Shown here: positions 1 to 14,100 of the stretch, one piece after another | Position numbering within the stretch: position 1 is the first letter of the stretch | How the letters are laid out: each line of letters begins with the position of its first letter | NCBI GenBank assembly: GCA_905116865.2 | Contig: CAJHNH020008536.1 | Span: 223,426 to 287,425, forward strand | Direction of reading: 5' to 3' | Source: Candidula unifasciata | Taxonomy: Eukaryota; Mollusca; Gastropoda; Stylommatophora; Geomitridae | DNA: 64,000 bases | Program-made: the position numbers and the translations under genes | The notes under the pieces: model-generated | Database searches by the model: none | Seen by the model: only the letters and a program-made list of their open reading frames with translations | What the model was told of the DNA's origin: nothing

Positions 1-59
1 GCTGTAGCTACGGAGTTGGGCACGGACACAGGCGGACAGTTTCTTATCGCTGGTTCACA

Positions 60-495
60 TTTCCCCGACTTTTAAATTTTTTTTTTAAAGATTAATCTCA
101 GATCCAACCAATTGTATAGCAAACATCAACCCACATCTGTTCTGTGCATGTGCCAATAAAAATCTATGGCACAAGGGTAGTAACCCGTTAGTGCTCGGTT
201 CTACTTCTAACCTAAGCCTGAGTCTGAAGAATCTCAGGGCAGTGCACGAACTACGTAGCACCAGCGAGGATCCTAAAAAATACTTTTGGGTATAATTCCA
301 CATTTTGCCCGGGCAGCGCCGTTAGGTTACTCTTTTTTTATTTCCAACTGCCATTGTGTTTTTTACGTTGGCAACTATACACACGGGCGTCCGATCCCAG
401 TACACAGAGACCAGGGGGAAATTACTAGAATATAAGTTCACGTGAAAAAATCCCAGCCTTCGCCGGGGCATGAACCCGGGACCTCCGGCACTTGT
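60..495 (-). mobile_element. SINE family E copy
   Basis: Minus-strand copy of the sequence at 29502-29870. Shared blocks are the TGCCCGGGCA segment near 305, GAATCTCAGG near 230 and the tRNA-like head ending at about 490 (a Pol III B-box-like GGGTTCATGCC on the minus strand). Its head end abuts the RT remnant at 499. Confidence 0.7.
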
Positions 496-498
496 ATC

Positions 499-1060
499 TC
501 AGTGAAGTTTAGGGGCGAGATGTATCGTTCGTTGATGAGCTCTGTCAACAGTACTATTAGGATTGATGTTCATTTCTGTAAGGCTGTTCTTAATGCCATC
601 ACTGCATATTTTCCGAGGTCTTCCGCTCACTCTATACCCGTTGCAACGTTTCAGTGCGGCTCGCTGTGGCAGATAGTATCCGGGCATTTTTGTAAGGTGT
701 CTAAACCCCTTCATTTCTTGTTCTTTCATGACTTGTAAGACTGGCTTTATTCCTAACATTCTTCTGATTTCGTGATTTCGTATTCTCTTTTCTTGAAACT
801 CTTGCAGCTCTTCTAAGGCATTTCCTCTCTGTTATCACAATTTTACGTTCACTGGAGGATGTAAGTGCCCATGACTGGCACTGATAGCATAGTAGTGGCC
901 AATAAATAGTTCTGATAAGATTCACTTTAATACTTCGGGGTATCTGCTTGTGTGCCAACAGGGTAGATAGCTGCCCCATTACTTGATTTGCTTTGGCACC
1001 TCTCGAGCTAATTTCTCTATCCAGTTTTCCGTCAGATGTGAAAATTGCTCCCAAATATTA
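499..1060 (-). mobile_element. Non-LTR reverse transcriptase C-terminal remnant (group R1)
   Basis: Minus-strand frames carry CYQCQSWALTSSSERK and, after a frameshift, EQEMKGFRHLTKMPG. These are the counterparts of YQCQTWTLT and KWFGHLVRM in the plus-strand copy at 13046. This is the region after the RT domain in L2/CR1-like elements. It is broken by frameshifts and stops. Confidence 0.7.
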
Positions 1061-1169
1061 AAATTCCTCTGTTTGTCTCAAGGTGTTTTTTTTTTAATGT
1101 TATTTCTAAATTGTCTTTCTGTCTTCGTCACACCATTGTTTCTGTCTTCGTAGGTCTTCGCGCTCGTGC

Positions 1170-2369
<1,200 letters not shown>

Positions 2370-2370
<1 letters not shown>

Positions 2371-2650
2371 AGTCCACCGGCTGTAAACTGGTGAAAAGTT
2401 CAAACTGTTCATCCACTTCTGGACGTTAGTCTTGTTCCAGATCCTGATTGTTGCATATACATCCGTTTACAAATCTGACTTATTTGTATGCAGCTATTGG
2501 TTCCGTGCCTCTCAGGCACATGTACTCCGACTTTGAAGAAAGCCGACTCTTACAACGTGCTTGTTGGGGAGGCAGTGAGTATATTCTTGTTTTCCCCACA
2601 ATAGGGCCCCATAACTCACACAGGGAAGTCATGGGACCACATACACACAC
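2370..2650 (-). mobile_element. SINE family D copy
   Basis: Contains diverged forms of the family D blocks: TGTTCATCCACTTCTGGACG, GTTCCAGATCCTGA, CTCAGGCACATGTACTCCGA and a terminal segment with TTTTCCCCACAATAGGGCCC. The same order occurs at 62200-62580. Confidence 0.75.
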
Positions 2651-4230
2651 ACACAAAACCTCTTTGTGTCCTATAGACAATATTCTTAACATATATTTAT
2701 ACATCCAAAAAACATATGACAACATAAGGTTGCATTACTAGTTAGTTTGTCAACAGAGCTTTCACACGGCAAGGCTTCTAGAAAAAGGGCAGCTGAACAG
2801 TGCATGCAGGCTAGAAAGACCTGTATAACAGGCCCTTTACCTACAGACACTGTTCCCTGCCCTCATTGCTCTAGATCTGTCTGCATCATACGGGCTTATA
2901 AGTCACCTCCGGACTCACAGAAAATCAACAATAGTTTCAAGATGGATGAAAGAAAAAGTGGGCCTCATTACTTATGGACAAACAACACACTGAACATAGA
3001 ACCAATCAGTCTATAAGTGCTCGGATCCACTCCTCAGTTAATACATTGTAGCAGCTGAGGACACCAGTTCTGTTGACACCAGTCCTGTTCCAGTTTATTC
3101 TTCTTACTTGGCTTCTTGCATCATGCTCTTGTCTGGCCTGACCCTGTTTCACTTGCTGTTCTTGCAGTCTGATCATGGTTGCAGATTCACAGTCATCTCT
3201 CAAATGTCTTGCTTCTCAAAAAGCAATCACTATCTAAGCCTGGTCCACTGCTCATCCACCCTAAACATTAGCCTTTCTTGCAAGCTTATCAGCAAGCTCA
3301 CTTCCTAGATTACGCTGCATTAATACACCACCAAAAGCACACGGACACATAGTGTCAATTTCACACTCTCCCCTCACATAGTGTCAATCTCACACTCTCC
3401 CCTCACACAATCTACATGACTCTGATAAAGAATCTATACTGTTTAAAAAAAAAAAAGGAGATACAGTTATTCGATGCTGCTTTACTAATCAAAATAGGTA
3501 ACACATTGCTACTGAAAGGAACATAATTTAATAACTATGCAGTTTTTTTTTTAAACAGTAAAGTGCCATTGAATAACTGTTAATTTTTTTTTTTTAAATA
3601 TGGTTACATAATATTTGAATGGTTTACAGCAGTGTTGACTGGTTGGAGGTTGCTTGAAACACCCTAACAAACTATACTGTAAAACTTACAAAATGGTGAA
3701 ATGTTGGAGGAGGGACAAGGCAATTGTTACTATTCTTATATAATATTCCTTGAAACCAAATTTCTCTGAAGTACAACTGCTTGAGTTGTCAAGAGATGAG
3801 GTAATAGCTGCCTGTGGCAGAAAGAGTTTTTGTTTGTTTGTTTTAATAGTTACATATCCTTTACAGGACTTTGCAAGTCGATGCAAGAGTGTGTTATGTG
3901 AGTTTATTTTTCCTGCCATTAAATTATACATTATAAATTTTATCTCAGTAAATCAGTATTTCAACTACCTTGGGCTCAATCATCGGCTAGTTCAAACTAG
4001 AAATTCTCTTGTCCAGATAAAAGGAGTTACAACAGTCACAGACTATACCGGAAGAGTTAACAGATGCTATTTCAAAAACAACAAAACATTGTCATATATA
4101 ATATCCCATAGATATCCACCAAATGATGACCTGGCTCCAAGCAGCTGGGAGTTTCAAAAATCCCAGATAAATCTGAACAAAGCTGACATAAACAACAGAC
4201 TGCAAAATTTATTGCCTGGTATATTTCTAG
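2651..4230. other. No gene recognised
   Basis: Intergenic. A 28-30 base segment around CACATAGTGTCAAT is present twice in tandem at about 3345-3410, and there are several A or T runs. The longest open frame (3750-4391) runs into a SINE and has no family resemblance. Confidence 0.55.
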
Positions 4231-4231
4231 T

Positions 4232-4480
4232 GTCGGCTCTGTGGCTAAGTGTATGCGAACGCTTCATAATGCCCGCGTGCCGGGTTAGATCCCGGCTGCG
4301 GGCCATGCGTCTTGCGTTGGTTTCAACAGTGGTATCAGGGGGCCGACCGTCCAGAAAGCAATGGCAAACTACTGGATGCAAAATTGCCTAGAGAAACAAA
4401 ACAACAGCCAGGGGCTGCTGGGGTTGGTTCTGCAAACATCCTGTAAAGGCGACGCAACTAACCTTTATATTTGGGGTCTT
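4232..4480 (+). mobile_element. SINE family C copy (tRNA-like head)
   Basis: A tRNA-like head (GGCTCTGTGGCTAAGTG ... GCCGGGTTAGATCCCGG) is followed by a body with GCGTTGGTTTCAACAGTGG and AAAGCAATGGCAAACTACTG and a tail with CATCCTGTAAAGGCGACGC. Other copies are at 41970, 46200, 50232 and 50485. Confidence 0.85.
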
Positions 4481-4797
4481 TTCAGATAAACAACACAGTA
4501 AAAATTAAAAATTAAAAATGTAAAGCAAACAAATGGGCCCTTTACAGCTGAAATTTAAAATCTACTCTCAAAAGCAACTCCCTGTTCTACCAGGGCAAGC
4601 ATAGGTTTATGAGCATGTCTTTTTGTGTGCACAACTCTAGACAAAAGCTGTTTATCTCAAGATTCTGCCCCTAGTCGATTTACACAAAATTTGAAATATT
4701 GTGTTCTCGCTTGCAATGTAGCTGAAGTTCATATGGTGCAGGCACTGGTCACAGGGTTGTCTTTTCAATGAAAAATGCCTGGCAATAAAATGTGCAA

Positions 4798-4821
4798 TTT
4801 ATTGTTTGCATCTTCTTTATT
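4798..4821 (-). terminator. Poly(A) signals of the ELMOD gene
   Basis: Two AATAAA hexamers on the minus strand (plus-strand TTTATT at 4816-4821 and 4798-4803) lie about 150-180 bases after the stop codon. This gives a 3' UTR of roughly 200 bases. The cleavage site itself cannot be seen. Confidence 0.6.
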
Positions 4822-4973
4822 CAAATGTCAATCAGGAAACATTGCTTTGCATCCCAGGAAAGCTTGCTGACTAGGATTCCTGGAACCTGAGCTTGCACAG
4901 ATGTCCACAGAACAACTCACAAGGAACAAAGATGTGTTCCCTAGTTTCTGGCCATGATGAGCATGTGAAGGTT

Positions 4974-5137
4974 CTAATGTTTGGGCACTTCCTGGAATGA
5001 TGACAGCAGTCGAACTTTTGGTGCTTTCAAAGCCTTTTGTATGTTCTTGCGGAACTTTTCCCGCAGGCGGCTGAACTCCATAATGTCCCGTGGTTTCTCT
5101 GATTGCCAAAATTGTGTGAACTCGTACAGTAAATAAC
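4974..5137 (-). CDS. ELMOD exon 8, C terminus and stop codon
   Basis: Begins after acceptor CTGTTCTCAG at 5138 and ends at a TAG stop (4976-4974). It encodes 53 residues: YLLYEFTQFW, then EKPRDIMEFSRLREKF, then a basic tail ending VPKH. FxxFW and IMxFxxxREKF are the usual end of the ELMO domain in ELMOD1/2. Confidence 0.94.
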
Positions 5138-8100
5138 CTGAGAACAGAAAACATCAGCCATGATTGAGTCCATGAGAAACAGCCAACAGAGTCAGAGTGT
5201 TAAACATTAGGAGGCTTACAATAATCAGACAAACTATAATGACTTATTTTCCCCCAAAGCTGTATTTGTTCACTTCTATGAGACTTAACAAACTTGCTTC
5301 TTTAAGTACCAGTGAGGAACCAGGCCCTAGTCTGGGGAAAGGGAGAATAGACCCACTATCCCAACAAGCATGTCATAAAAGGAAACTAATTCTGGGTTTT
5401 CCTTCAGAGCTGTAATGCATCTGCCTAACAGATGAGGAACTAACAGTCTGCATACTTCTTTTCTGCGTTCACAGCTGTAACCTCAGGTGGAAAGTTCTGG
5501 TTGTTTATCCACTTCTTGACTTTACTTCTTTCCAGGGCCTGAGATACAGGAACTAAGAAAATGGTTTTGCTGCCTAAACTACTAAGTGCTCGGTGCAACA
5601 CTGTGTGTTGTGTATTTTTTGTGAAATGCCTGTCTGCATGTGGGCTGACGAAATACCTAATGCAATAGTTTTACATGTGTATGGCCCAGCTCACCGTAAT
5701 TGACTGCTAACCTTCACAGATGATAAATTGTAATTTTGGTGGAACTGATGGTGTTGGCATCTCTAGCAGCAGAAATGCATGTTTCAGGATTTTGCGGAGA
5801 TTAATTGTTTGTTCACTGGTTTTCAAATGAGACGGTGAGAAACATTTCGTATGACGCCCACTGACACAGGAACGCAGCAACTACTACAGGGCGACCCGCC
5901 TGCAGCGAAGTTCAAACCTTGAAGGCTGCAACTGCTACTGCAGCTGCTATTACTACTATTGCTACACAAGAGGACAGACAAACAACACAATAAATGATAC
6001 CAAAGCATCACATTCTAAACAAAAATTCAGAAATAACAAGCACTTACAATACACTTGATGTAAGTCCACTAGATCTGGATCAGGCTTATCGAGACCATAA
6101 AAATGTGACCTCAGCCGTCCCTTGAAGAGTAGGGTATAGCCCATTTCTGTCATATTGATGCCCACAATAGCAAATGAGAATCTGTAGATAAATTCCGAAT
6201 ATTATTATCATTCCAGTGTGCAAAACAGTTGTCTCGGCTGTTTCATCTAGAGAAGGCAGAAAGATTTTTTTTTTTAATACTTCAATACCAGACAAGTGTT
6301 ACTGCAGCTCTGTATATCCTACACAGTTGTTGTTCGGGTTTTCCAGTATTCCCTATGAATTCTAGTGCCCTATTGGGGGTGTGGTAACAGTCAAAGTGCC
6401 CTCCAACCCATCCCCCATGAAAATGTCCTACAAGGCAACTAGGGAGAATAGACCCAATGCCCTTCTTCTAACAAGCATGTCATATAATGCAACTAATTGG
6501 GAAGGTGGAGGGGGAAAGAAGGGGGGAGGGGGTCCATCAAAGTCTACATATAAACACACCAGATCTGTACAACAGATGTGTACAACAGATGTGTACACAA
6601 AACTCAAGTTCTGGAACAAAACCAAAATCCAGAAGTGGACGAAAACCCTAGACTTTCCACAGGAGTTTACAGCTGCTGAACGCTAAGAAGATAAGAAGAA
6701 GTTACTTCACCAAATAAATGCTTGCGTCTGAAACAGGTAACGCACTAACACAGACAGCAAGAGTTAAAGCACTAATGGAGGCACAGTTGGTCAGTGTAAC
6801 AGCTGGATGGGCCAGAGTTTAGAAAATTATAGCATGCTGACTGAAATCAACAAATGCGTTGCTGTAATGGGGGGTATTTTCACCCTGATTAGGAAGGTTG
6901 GGGGGAACGCCCAAGGTTAACAATAATACAGAGAAAAGTCAGATATTCGGATTAAACGAGGTTTTCAAGATAGGTGACGACCACGAGTTATCATGTGGAA
7001 GTAAAGTAGAACGACCACAGGTCGCCCCGTGAAACCCGAAAAACAACCGCGTGTTGCCACGTGAAACGAACACTGGGTATAAGTCCAGACCCCAGTTAGT
7101 TTGGGTTAGTATGTGTTGACTGTCGGAGTGAAAGGACGGGAGAGTGATCGAGAGAATGACAACGTGAGACTGATTGCTGCGAGAGGAAGATCAGACGACG
7201 ACGTCCATTGAAGCCAAGACCAGCCAGGCAATTCTGTGTCAAGTCGATTGCGAAGACTCAGGTCCATCTGTGCGAACTCTGGTCAATGATTGTGTGAGAA
7301 ACCAGCGTGTTGGAGTCTGATTGATGTGGTGCGTGCAAGCTGTAAACTAGGACACGGACAGGACTGTTATGTAAGTGATGAGATGTCAATAAAATGTTGA
7401 GTACTTCGAAGTGGTGTCGGCTTGTCCCAGTAATGTCTTGGTAAAGAATGTGTGCTAAGAGCATTCACTAGACACATCATCTCCTAGACAACGAATCAGT
7501 GCAACTAGACAACAGCACATTGCAGTTGCTAATACAGAATGACTTAACTCTTTAAGGCCCAAACAGCGATGTGAGCGTAGTTTGAGAAGTTCCGTTCTGC
7601 CCAAACAACAGTGGAGGTAGGAATAAACTATTCAGGGAAAGTCACTCTGCCGAAATCCTTTTAGTTTCATTTCTTGGACTAAACCACACGTGGATAATTT
7701 GAGAGAAAAAAACATCGAAATTTTTTTAACAGTTCATTTTCTAAGTTCCTTTTTGAGTGCCATGAATACCAATGTTCTAACCACAAGAACATGTCGCAGA
7801 ATGCGTCTTTATGCAGCCGAAGCTCTGAAATTGTTTCAGTCAGATGCATTTAATTGTGATAATGATAATAAAAATTTTGATTTTTCGAAAAGTGATTCAG
7901 ACAGTGAATTTTCACAAGTGAAGCTGAGCGATCAGCTATTCCGAATCTAGCGATTCTGATGAGTTTAATACACAGACAATGTCCCATACTACCTTATTTA
8001 TGGTGTAAGAGAAGGAAAGTGCTCTAAACAAAGAGACAGTACTATACTATGGCTAAGCTACATTGAAATCATCACAGCTACAGTCTGTAAATAACTGTAC

Positions 8101-11100
8101 AAAGTGAATAGTAAATAGTGTGTGTGTAATGGCTCATTTTTCTGCCATTTTTGTCTGAAATTTTGCTTAGCACTCGGTGAGAACTAAGAGCCCCTGAGTG
8201 ATAAACTAAACCAGAAAGTTATCATAAATTTAGAATATGTTAGGAAATTGAACAAGCTTTGAAGTTGTGTTCTCAAATTTGGATATTTACTGCTATTGTG
8301 GCTGCAAAACCATGGTAAGTGAAGAATTTTTGTGTGAAATGTTGTCCTTGTGAAATTAACACCTGCTGAATTCTTCTTTTCCACTAACTATAACAAAATT
8401 AAACAAATACTTATCATCAGATTCAGAATGTACATTCATTTCTCTTTTAAAAAATATATACTTTTATAGGGATTAGAAGTATATTACAATCTCTACAGCC
8501 TTTCTTGTACACCCACACCTCTGCCATTTTTGTAAAGGGACATTAATGTGGGCCAAGTCTTTCAAAATTCATGAGTTAACCCTTTCATTCCAGAAACACT
8601 AAAAACAAAAAAATACTCATGATCCCGTTAGTACACCCCACCCTCCAAACAAAATCAATTTTACACAGGTCACTAATAAATTAGTTTGAAATGTTGAATT
8701 AATTGTAAATGTTTTTATCCAAATTTTAACATACAAAAAGAAATGTAAAGCTATATAAAATGTTATATCATTAAACATAAACAGAGTATAGCATTAAATA
8801 TAATAGATCCCCAAGGGCTTTAAAAAAAAAAACCACATGTATCCAGTGACCCATGCAATGACCCTATGACCTATATCACTGAAGATGATGGGAAATTTTA
8901 ACATCAACGTGGCTTTAAAAAGGTCACTTAACTTAAAGAAAAGCCCTCCAATGCTATTGTTATTTAATGCATTTATATCATAACCTCCTACATGTTTGCT
9001 CAAGTATGAGAACAGCCAATAACATTAACTATGCGTCTCATAAAGTCAGAAAAGACAAGTCAGAAAAGTGACATTTAGGGGAAATGGGACCTGCCCCGAA
9101 GTATTGTGTTGTTCAGCTTTCTGAGAATAAAAGGACAAAAATACAAATATTTTCTGACAAGTGTATGATACCACTTAAGATAGGAAAAAATGCTAAAGAA
9201 GTAAGATAAAGTTAAATTTTTAACTGGCTACTGAGAGTAAAGTAATAGTAGGGATTTTAGTGTTATCGATGCCAAAGTTGCAGAGATGTATACGCTTAGC
9301 AACATCATCATCATGCTGTGTGCCGATAAGCTTAGACTATCATATTTAATTATCTCACACTGTCACTGAATGATGGATCTTATCTCACCCCATCCCTACT
9401 GCTAAACCATTCAGGCATTTATCTCTTTTGATGTTCTCCTTGCTGTGTGTCACTATGCTGCTGCAGCTCCTGGGCTGTTGAAAATACTATATTTACTGTA
9501 AATGTATTATATTTCCCCATACTCATCAATCCTACTACACTCACACATACTTGGGGCTGTTTCACTAAAACATGTATCTATACTTGGGGAATGGAACTGG
9601 TACACTTACCCATACTTGGGATGATGTGACTGACTGAGCACTTGTCTGGCTTCAGCAGGGTAAGTCAGTGCAAAATAACTAAGAAATATACACACAATGT
9701 TCAGTTTGAAAATGTGAAGTAAATATCAAACACAAGAGAATATAAAGCAACATCAGTGATATTTTGCAGTTTCACAGTATGAATTCCAGGTCTTAGAATG
9801 AGAATGGACATGGTTGCAACTAAAATCCAGTGGGATACCTTATGAAAACTGCAAACCCCTCTCTACTCAATCAGTGGATAACTTAAGAGCTTTTAGAGTT
9901 GTTCTTATAAGGCAGGAGTAACATAAAGCTGACAACATGGTGTCAATGCACTTGGTCATAGAATGATCACCATGTAGCAGGTCCTTTGCAGAACGTCACT
10001 CTCATCACAGTCTGCCAGAAAGAAACTCAGTCTCTCACCAGTTCTCCCGCCTTATGTACTTTCACACTCAAGGAGTCACTTATATCCTGTGTCCATCTTT
10101 GTGTCGGTCGGCCCCTGCCTTTCCTTTCTGGTACCATGCCTTCTGCTATAATTTTTTTCCAATCCGTCGTGGCGCTTGATATGACCAAAATATTTCAGAT
10201 TTCGAGAAAGGATGCTGTTTATTAGCCAATCTTTCTTGATGTTCAGATCTTTCAAAATGTCAATATTTCTCACCTTCTTTGTCCAAGATATTCTGAGAAT
10301 CTTTCTATATCATTTCAGCTCAAAAGCCCCTATTCTCTTTCTTAAGAACTGAGAGATAGTCCACGACTCACATCCGTATACAGCCACAGGGAAGATTGGT
10401 CACAGAATAGATATCCAAATTTTCACCAAGTTTCTAAAGGAAAGCTGTGAGGAAAAAAAAAAAAACCCTCTGCTTGATAAGGCTCTGATCTAGTATATGA
10501 TGGCATTTAATGCCCTCAGAGCACTATCTGTTTAAGATTAACTGTTCTAGGTCGTTTGTGTATGTATTCAATCTGTAATTTTATTTTTATTTTTTACTGT
10601 CGCAGTGGAGTGACAAGCATGACCTGGCAACACTTTACACTCTTTGGAAACATGGACGTATAATCAAAACTGCATCTGGTACAAATGGGACTGGAACTCT
10701 TCACTGGCTGCTGAAGAATAGGATGGGGGCACAGCACTGATGGAAATGTCCCAAGTTCTGTGATGTTAGTCTGTAACTCAATTTAACTTTTCTTTAATCT
10801 CAGCCTCCAGCGTCTGTTTTATCCCATAACTTCAGCCTCCACTTTCTAAATCATTCTCTCAACAGTTACTTCATGTAGCCAGCAACTGATCAACTTTCAC
10901 CTGTCACCGTTTTCCCCCTTCTAAATCTCACTTAAAACTGTTTCTTTTAATTTTTTTTTCTTTTACATATATCTTCACGGTTTTACATCCTCTGTATGTA
11001 AAAAAAAAAATTTATTTGAACATAAACTTTTAGGTTCCACTTTTCAGTTTTACTGAGTGGCTTCCATGCATCTTTTAAAAAAAATACCTTTCTATGTACT

Positions 11101-14100
11101 ATTCATTTGGCCATCTGGTAATCAAAAACCAGGAACTAAGGACCCAAATGCTGCTGAAATTTAAATTAAAAAAAAAATTAAAGCACCAGTTTCACAAAGA
11201 TCTGTCCCGTTTAGACAGTTTCCTCTTCTTCTGCCTTCAAACACCAGAAAAATTGCAGAAGCAGATTGCAGTAATAATCACTGTGAGCAGGTATTGCACA
11301 GAATGGAGCCAAACAGCTGCTGATGCTGGAATAAGGGCCCTCATCCACAAGCACACTCGCCCAGGTGACGTCATCATCTATAAAGATGGCTCTGTATTTC
11401 GTGGGAAGCGGTCAGGGGGGTGGGTGGAAAGGAGGGATGCACAGCGCAGATGAATAGAAAGACAGTAAAAGAAGAAAGTGAAGCGTTCACTTAAATTTCT
11501 TCTAGCAGGGCGAAGTATATAGTAGTTATCACATGGATACTTGCACAGCAGGCGGAACAGAAGGCAACTCATGCAGTGATAGTGACAGAATCAATGAGCC
11601 TGCGCCCCATCCCACCCGTAGGAATTAGTCTTTCAATGTAAAGATTCTCTGTTGTTCTATTGCACAGCTCATTTCATCCCAGAAAGCTTTCACACCATCC
11701 GCTTTATCATAAAGTAGCTGACCGCCCAGTGGGGGGACAGCAGCTAGTCTATCAGCATGCTCGTTACCCTGCACACCTGAAGTTGCCAGACAGAAAATCC
11801 ACGGTATGCTCAATTTAGGATATAACAGGGGATACAGAAATGCTGCTTACATTAGCTGCTCCAGACCTAACATGCCCATGCCTCGGAAATCTGTGCCTGG
11901 GTCCAGTCCCTGGAAACCCAAGTCTGTCCAGTGCTGTCCCACTGACTGAGGTAGAGGCACGTCACTGTAGACATTCCAAAGCTGTAATGAGAAAAGATCT
12001 TGTCACTAGGAGAAATGCTTGCTCTCCCTGTGTGGTTTCAGGGGCCCATTGTAGGGATTAAAAAACAGAACTACTACTTTCCCTAAGAAGCACGTTATAA
12101 GTGTTTATTAATTAGGGATGTTTCCTTTAAAGTCAGTGCATCTGCCTGAAAGGTAAGGAACCAACAGTCTGCTTACAAAAAAGCAAGATCTGTATAACAA
12201 ATGTGCACTTAAAACAACCAGAACTTTCCTTTAGAATTTACAGCAGGTGAATAATGTGAAGAAGGTGCTTGTTCAATGTCTTTCCAATACAATGACACAG
12301 GTTTCAATTTCTTTATCCCAAGAATCTTTAAATTATCTTCGGCCATTGTTCCAAAATAATGGAAGACCTAGCAAAACATCCCTAAACCTAGGACAACCCC
12401 ATACAAAACAAGCTAAGCATACTCCAGTGCTCATTTTGAACCATCTTTCACAACAACAAAAACAAATAACACTAACCCCTATTACATACAATCGGAAACT
12501 ATTTGAATATTATTTTATCACAGACTACATGCCAAGTATTTGATGCCTTGAAAAAAAAATTCCTTTAGATTTATTACAATTACCATACTTCATACAGTGG
12601 CAACTCTGAATTTGTGGTTTTAACAGGCAATTTTACATTTGGTAGTTCGCCATTGCTTACTGGACGGTCGACTGTGCATACCATTGTCGAAATCAACGTA
12701 AAATAATATGTCGCCAAACTGCCTGCAGCTGAATCAAATTGATTATTTCAGAACCATGAATCACATTCGTAACCCCTATGCCACAGATGGTAAATATACC
12801 ATTTTCACTTTAAACTGGACACTTTTTAAACCATCTAGGAAATTTGTCAAATCAAACTGGATGATTTTCAAACCACATAAAATGTCTTTTCAAATCAAAG
12901 TGGACATTTTTCAAATAATCCAAGACATTTTTCAAATCAAACCGGATGATTTTCAAACCACTCGGGACATTTTCAAATCAAACCGGACATTTTCCAACCC
13001 AAATTATACAAAATTAAAGAACAGTTTTTTTTTTAATGCCTAAATTTGAGGATAATTATAAATACAATCTTTATACCGACATTAGGTTATCAATGTCAGA
13101 CTTGGACATTAACAAAAGAACACGAGAGAAGACTAACCACCCGTGAAATGAAATGTTTGAGAATGGCTGCGAATAAAACCAGAAGAGATCGAGTGAGAAA
13201 CGATGTGATTACAAGAACTATTGGAACCATACCCATCGTTAAATTTATTGAGAAGCAAAGAATGAAATGGTTTGGTCACCTAGTGAGAATGGAACCAACG
13301 ATGCCGGCATCAAGAGCATACAACATGAAAATCGAGACACCAAGAGGCAGGCGAAGACCAAGAAGAAGATGGATTGAACGAGTCACGGACAACTTGAGAC
13401 TTCATAACATCACGGCATATGAAGTGACTGAGCGCCCCCTGGCTCGGTTGCCGATCATCTGATAGACTGCGACGCCTAGCGGCACAAGCAGATTTTGACA
13501 AAAGAAGAAGAAGAAAGTTGAGGATATGCTGGAACTTTCTAGATGTTCTGGAACACTTGTTATGTAATTATTTCGGGTATGTTCTCCTTAGCGCATAAAA
13601 AAGCTCTTATTAAGCTTGTGTTAGTCGAGGAAAAACTACCCACGAGGCAGTTCAAGTCGCTTGTATCAACGAGAGCACAGCAAGAAACATCCTTAGTGCC
13701 TACAGATGAGAAGGTGCCATTTTCCAGCGAAACTGCGGTGGAAACAACAAAGAGAAGCTGCACACCCAATGTCTTGCAGCGCACTGAAAACCTCATTGAA
13801 CGAATCCAGATGATACTTTGGTGCAGATACAGCAGCGAAGGAAGGAGAAAAGGACTGATTTGGCCGTATCTACAATTTTCAATGGCCTCAAAAAGGTCAA
13901 GATCACCCTAAATTAGTGCCATTATGAACCTGACTGAGTCAACAGCATCACGATGATTTTAGGCCGGAAAACTTATGCTCTTGACTTCTCAGCACATGCT
14001 CCATAAATCAAGGAGAATTGCATCTTCATTGATGAGTCTGAATTCAATTTTCATTTACGAAGACACAGGCTCGTTTGAGGAGAGGGACGAGATCAAACAT

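Larger units (their letters stand above)
6182..9609 (-). other. ELMOD intron 6
   Basis: A 3.4 kb intron containing a family D SINE (6545-6690), a solo LTR (6863-7524) and a decayed piggyBac-like element (7543-8579). Between 8580 and 9600 the DNA is AT-rich with no identified element. Confidence 0.85.
9679..11850 (-). other. ELMOD intron 5
   Basis: Contains a group R2 RT remnant (9975-10430), a tail fragment of an RNase H-bearing retroelement (10605-10780) and two RNase H fragments in opposite orientation (11285-11430 and 11625-11830). Confidence 0.85.

Noticed and set aside
4232..4300. Genuine tRNA gene
   Set aside because: The tRNA-like segment lacks a full cloverleaf and is followed by the family C body that recurs elsewhere, so it is a SINE head. 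The same holds for the heads at 21760, 29502, 30830 and 43022.
4828..5154. 108-codon ORF starting MFSVLRLF on the minus strand
   Set aside because: It is a shadow of ELMOD exon 8 in another frame; the exon frame gives YLLYEFTQFW and matches the family.
13046..13462. Host gene of 138 codons
   Set aside because: The sequence is the tail of a non-LTR ORF2 product, with a diverged copy at 499-1060.
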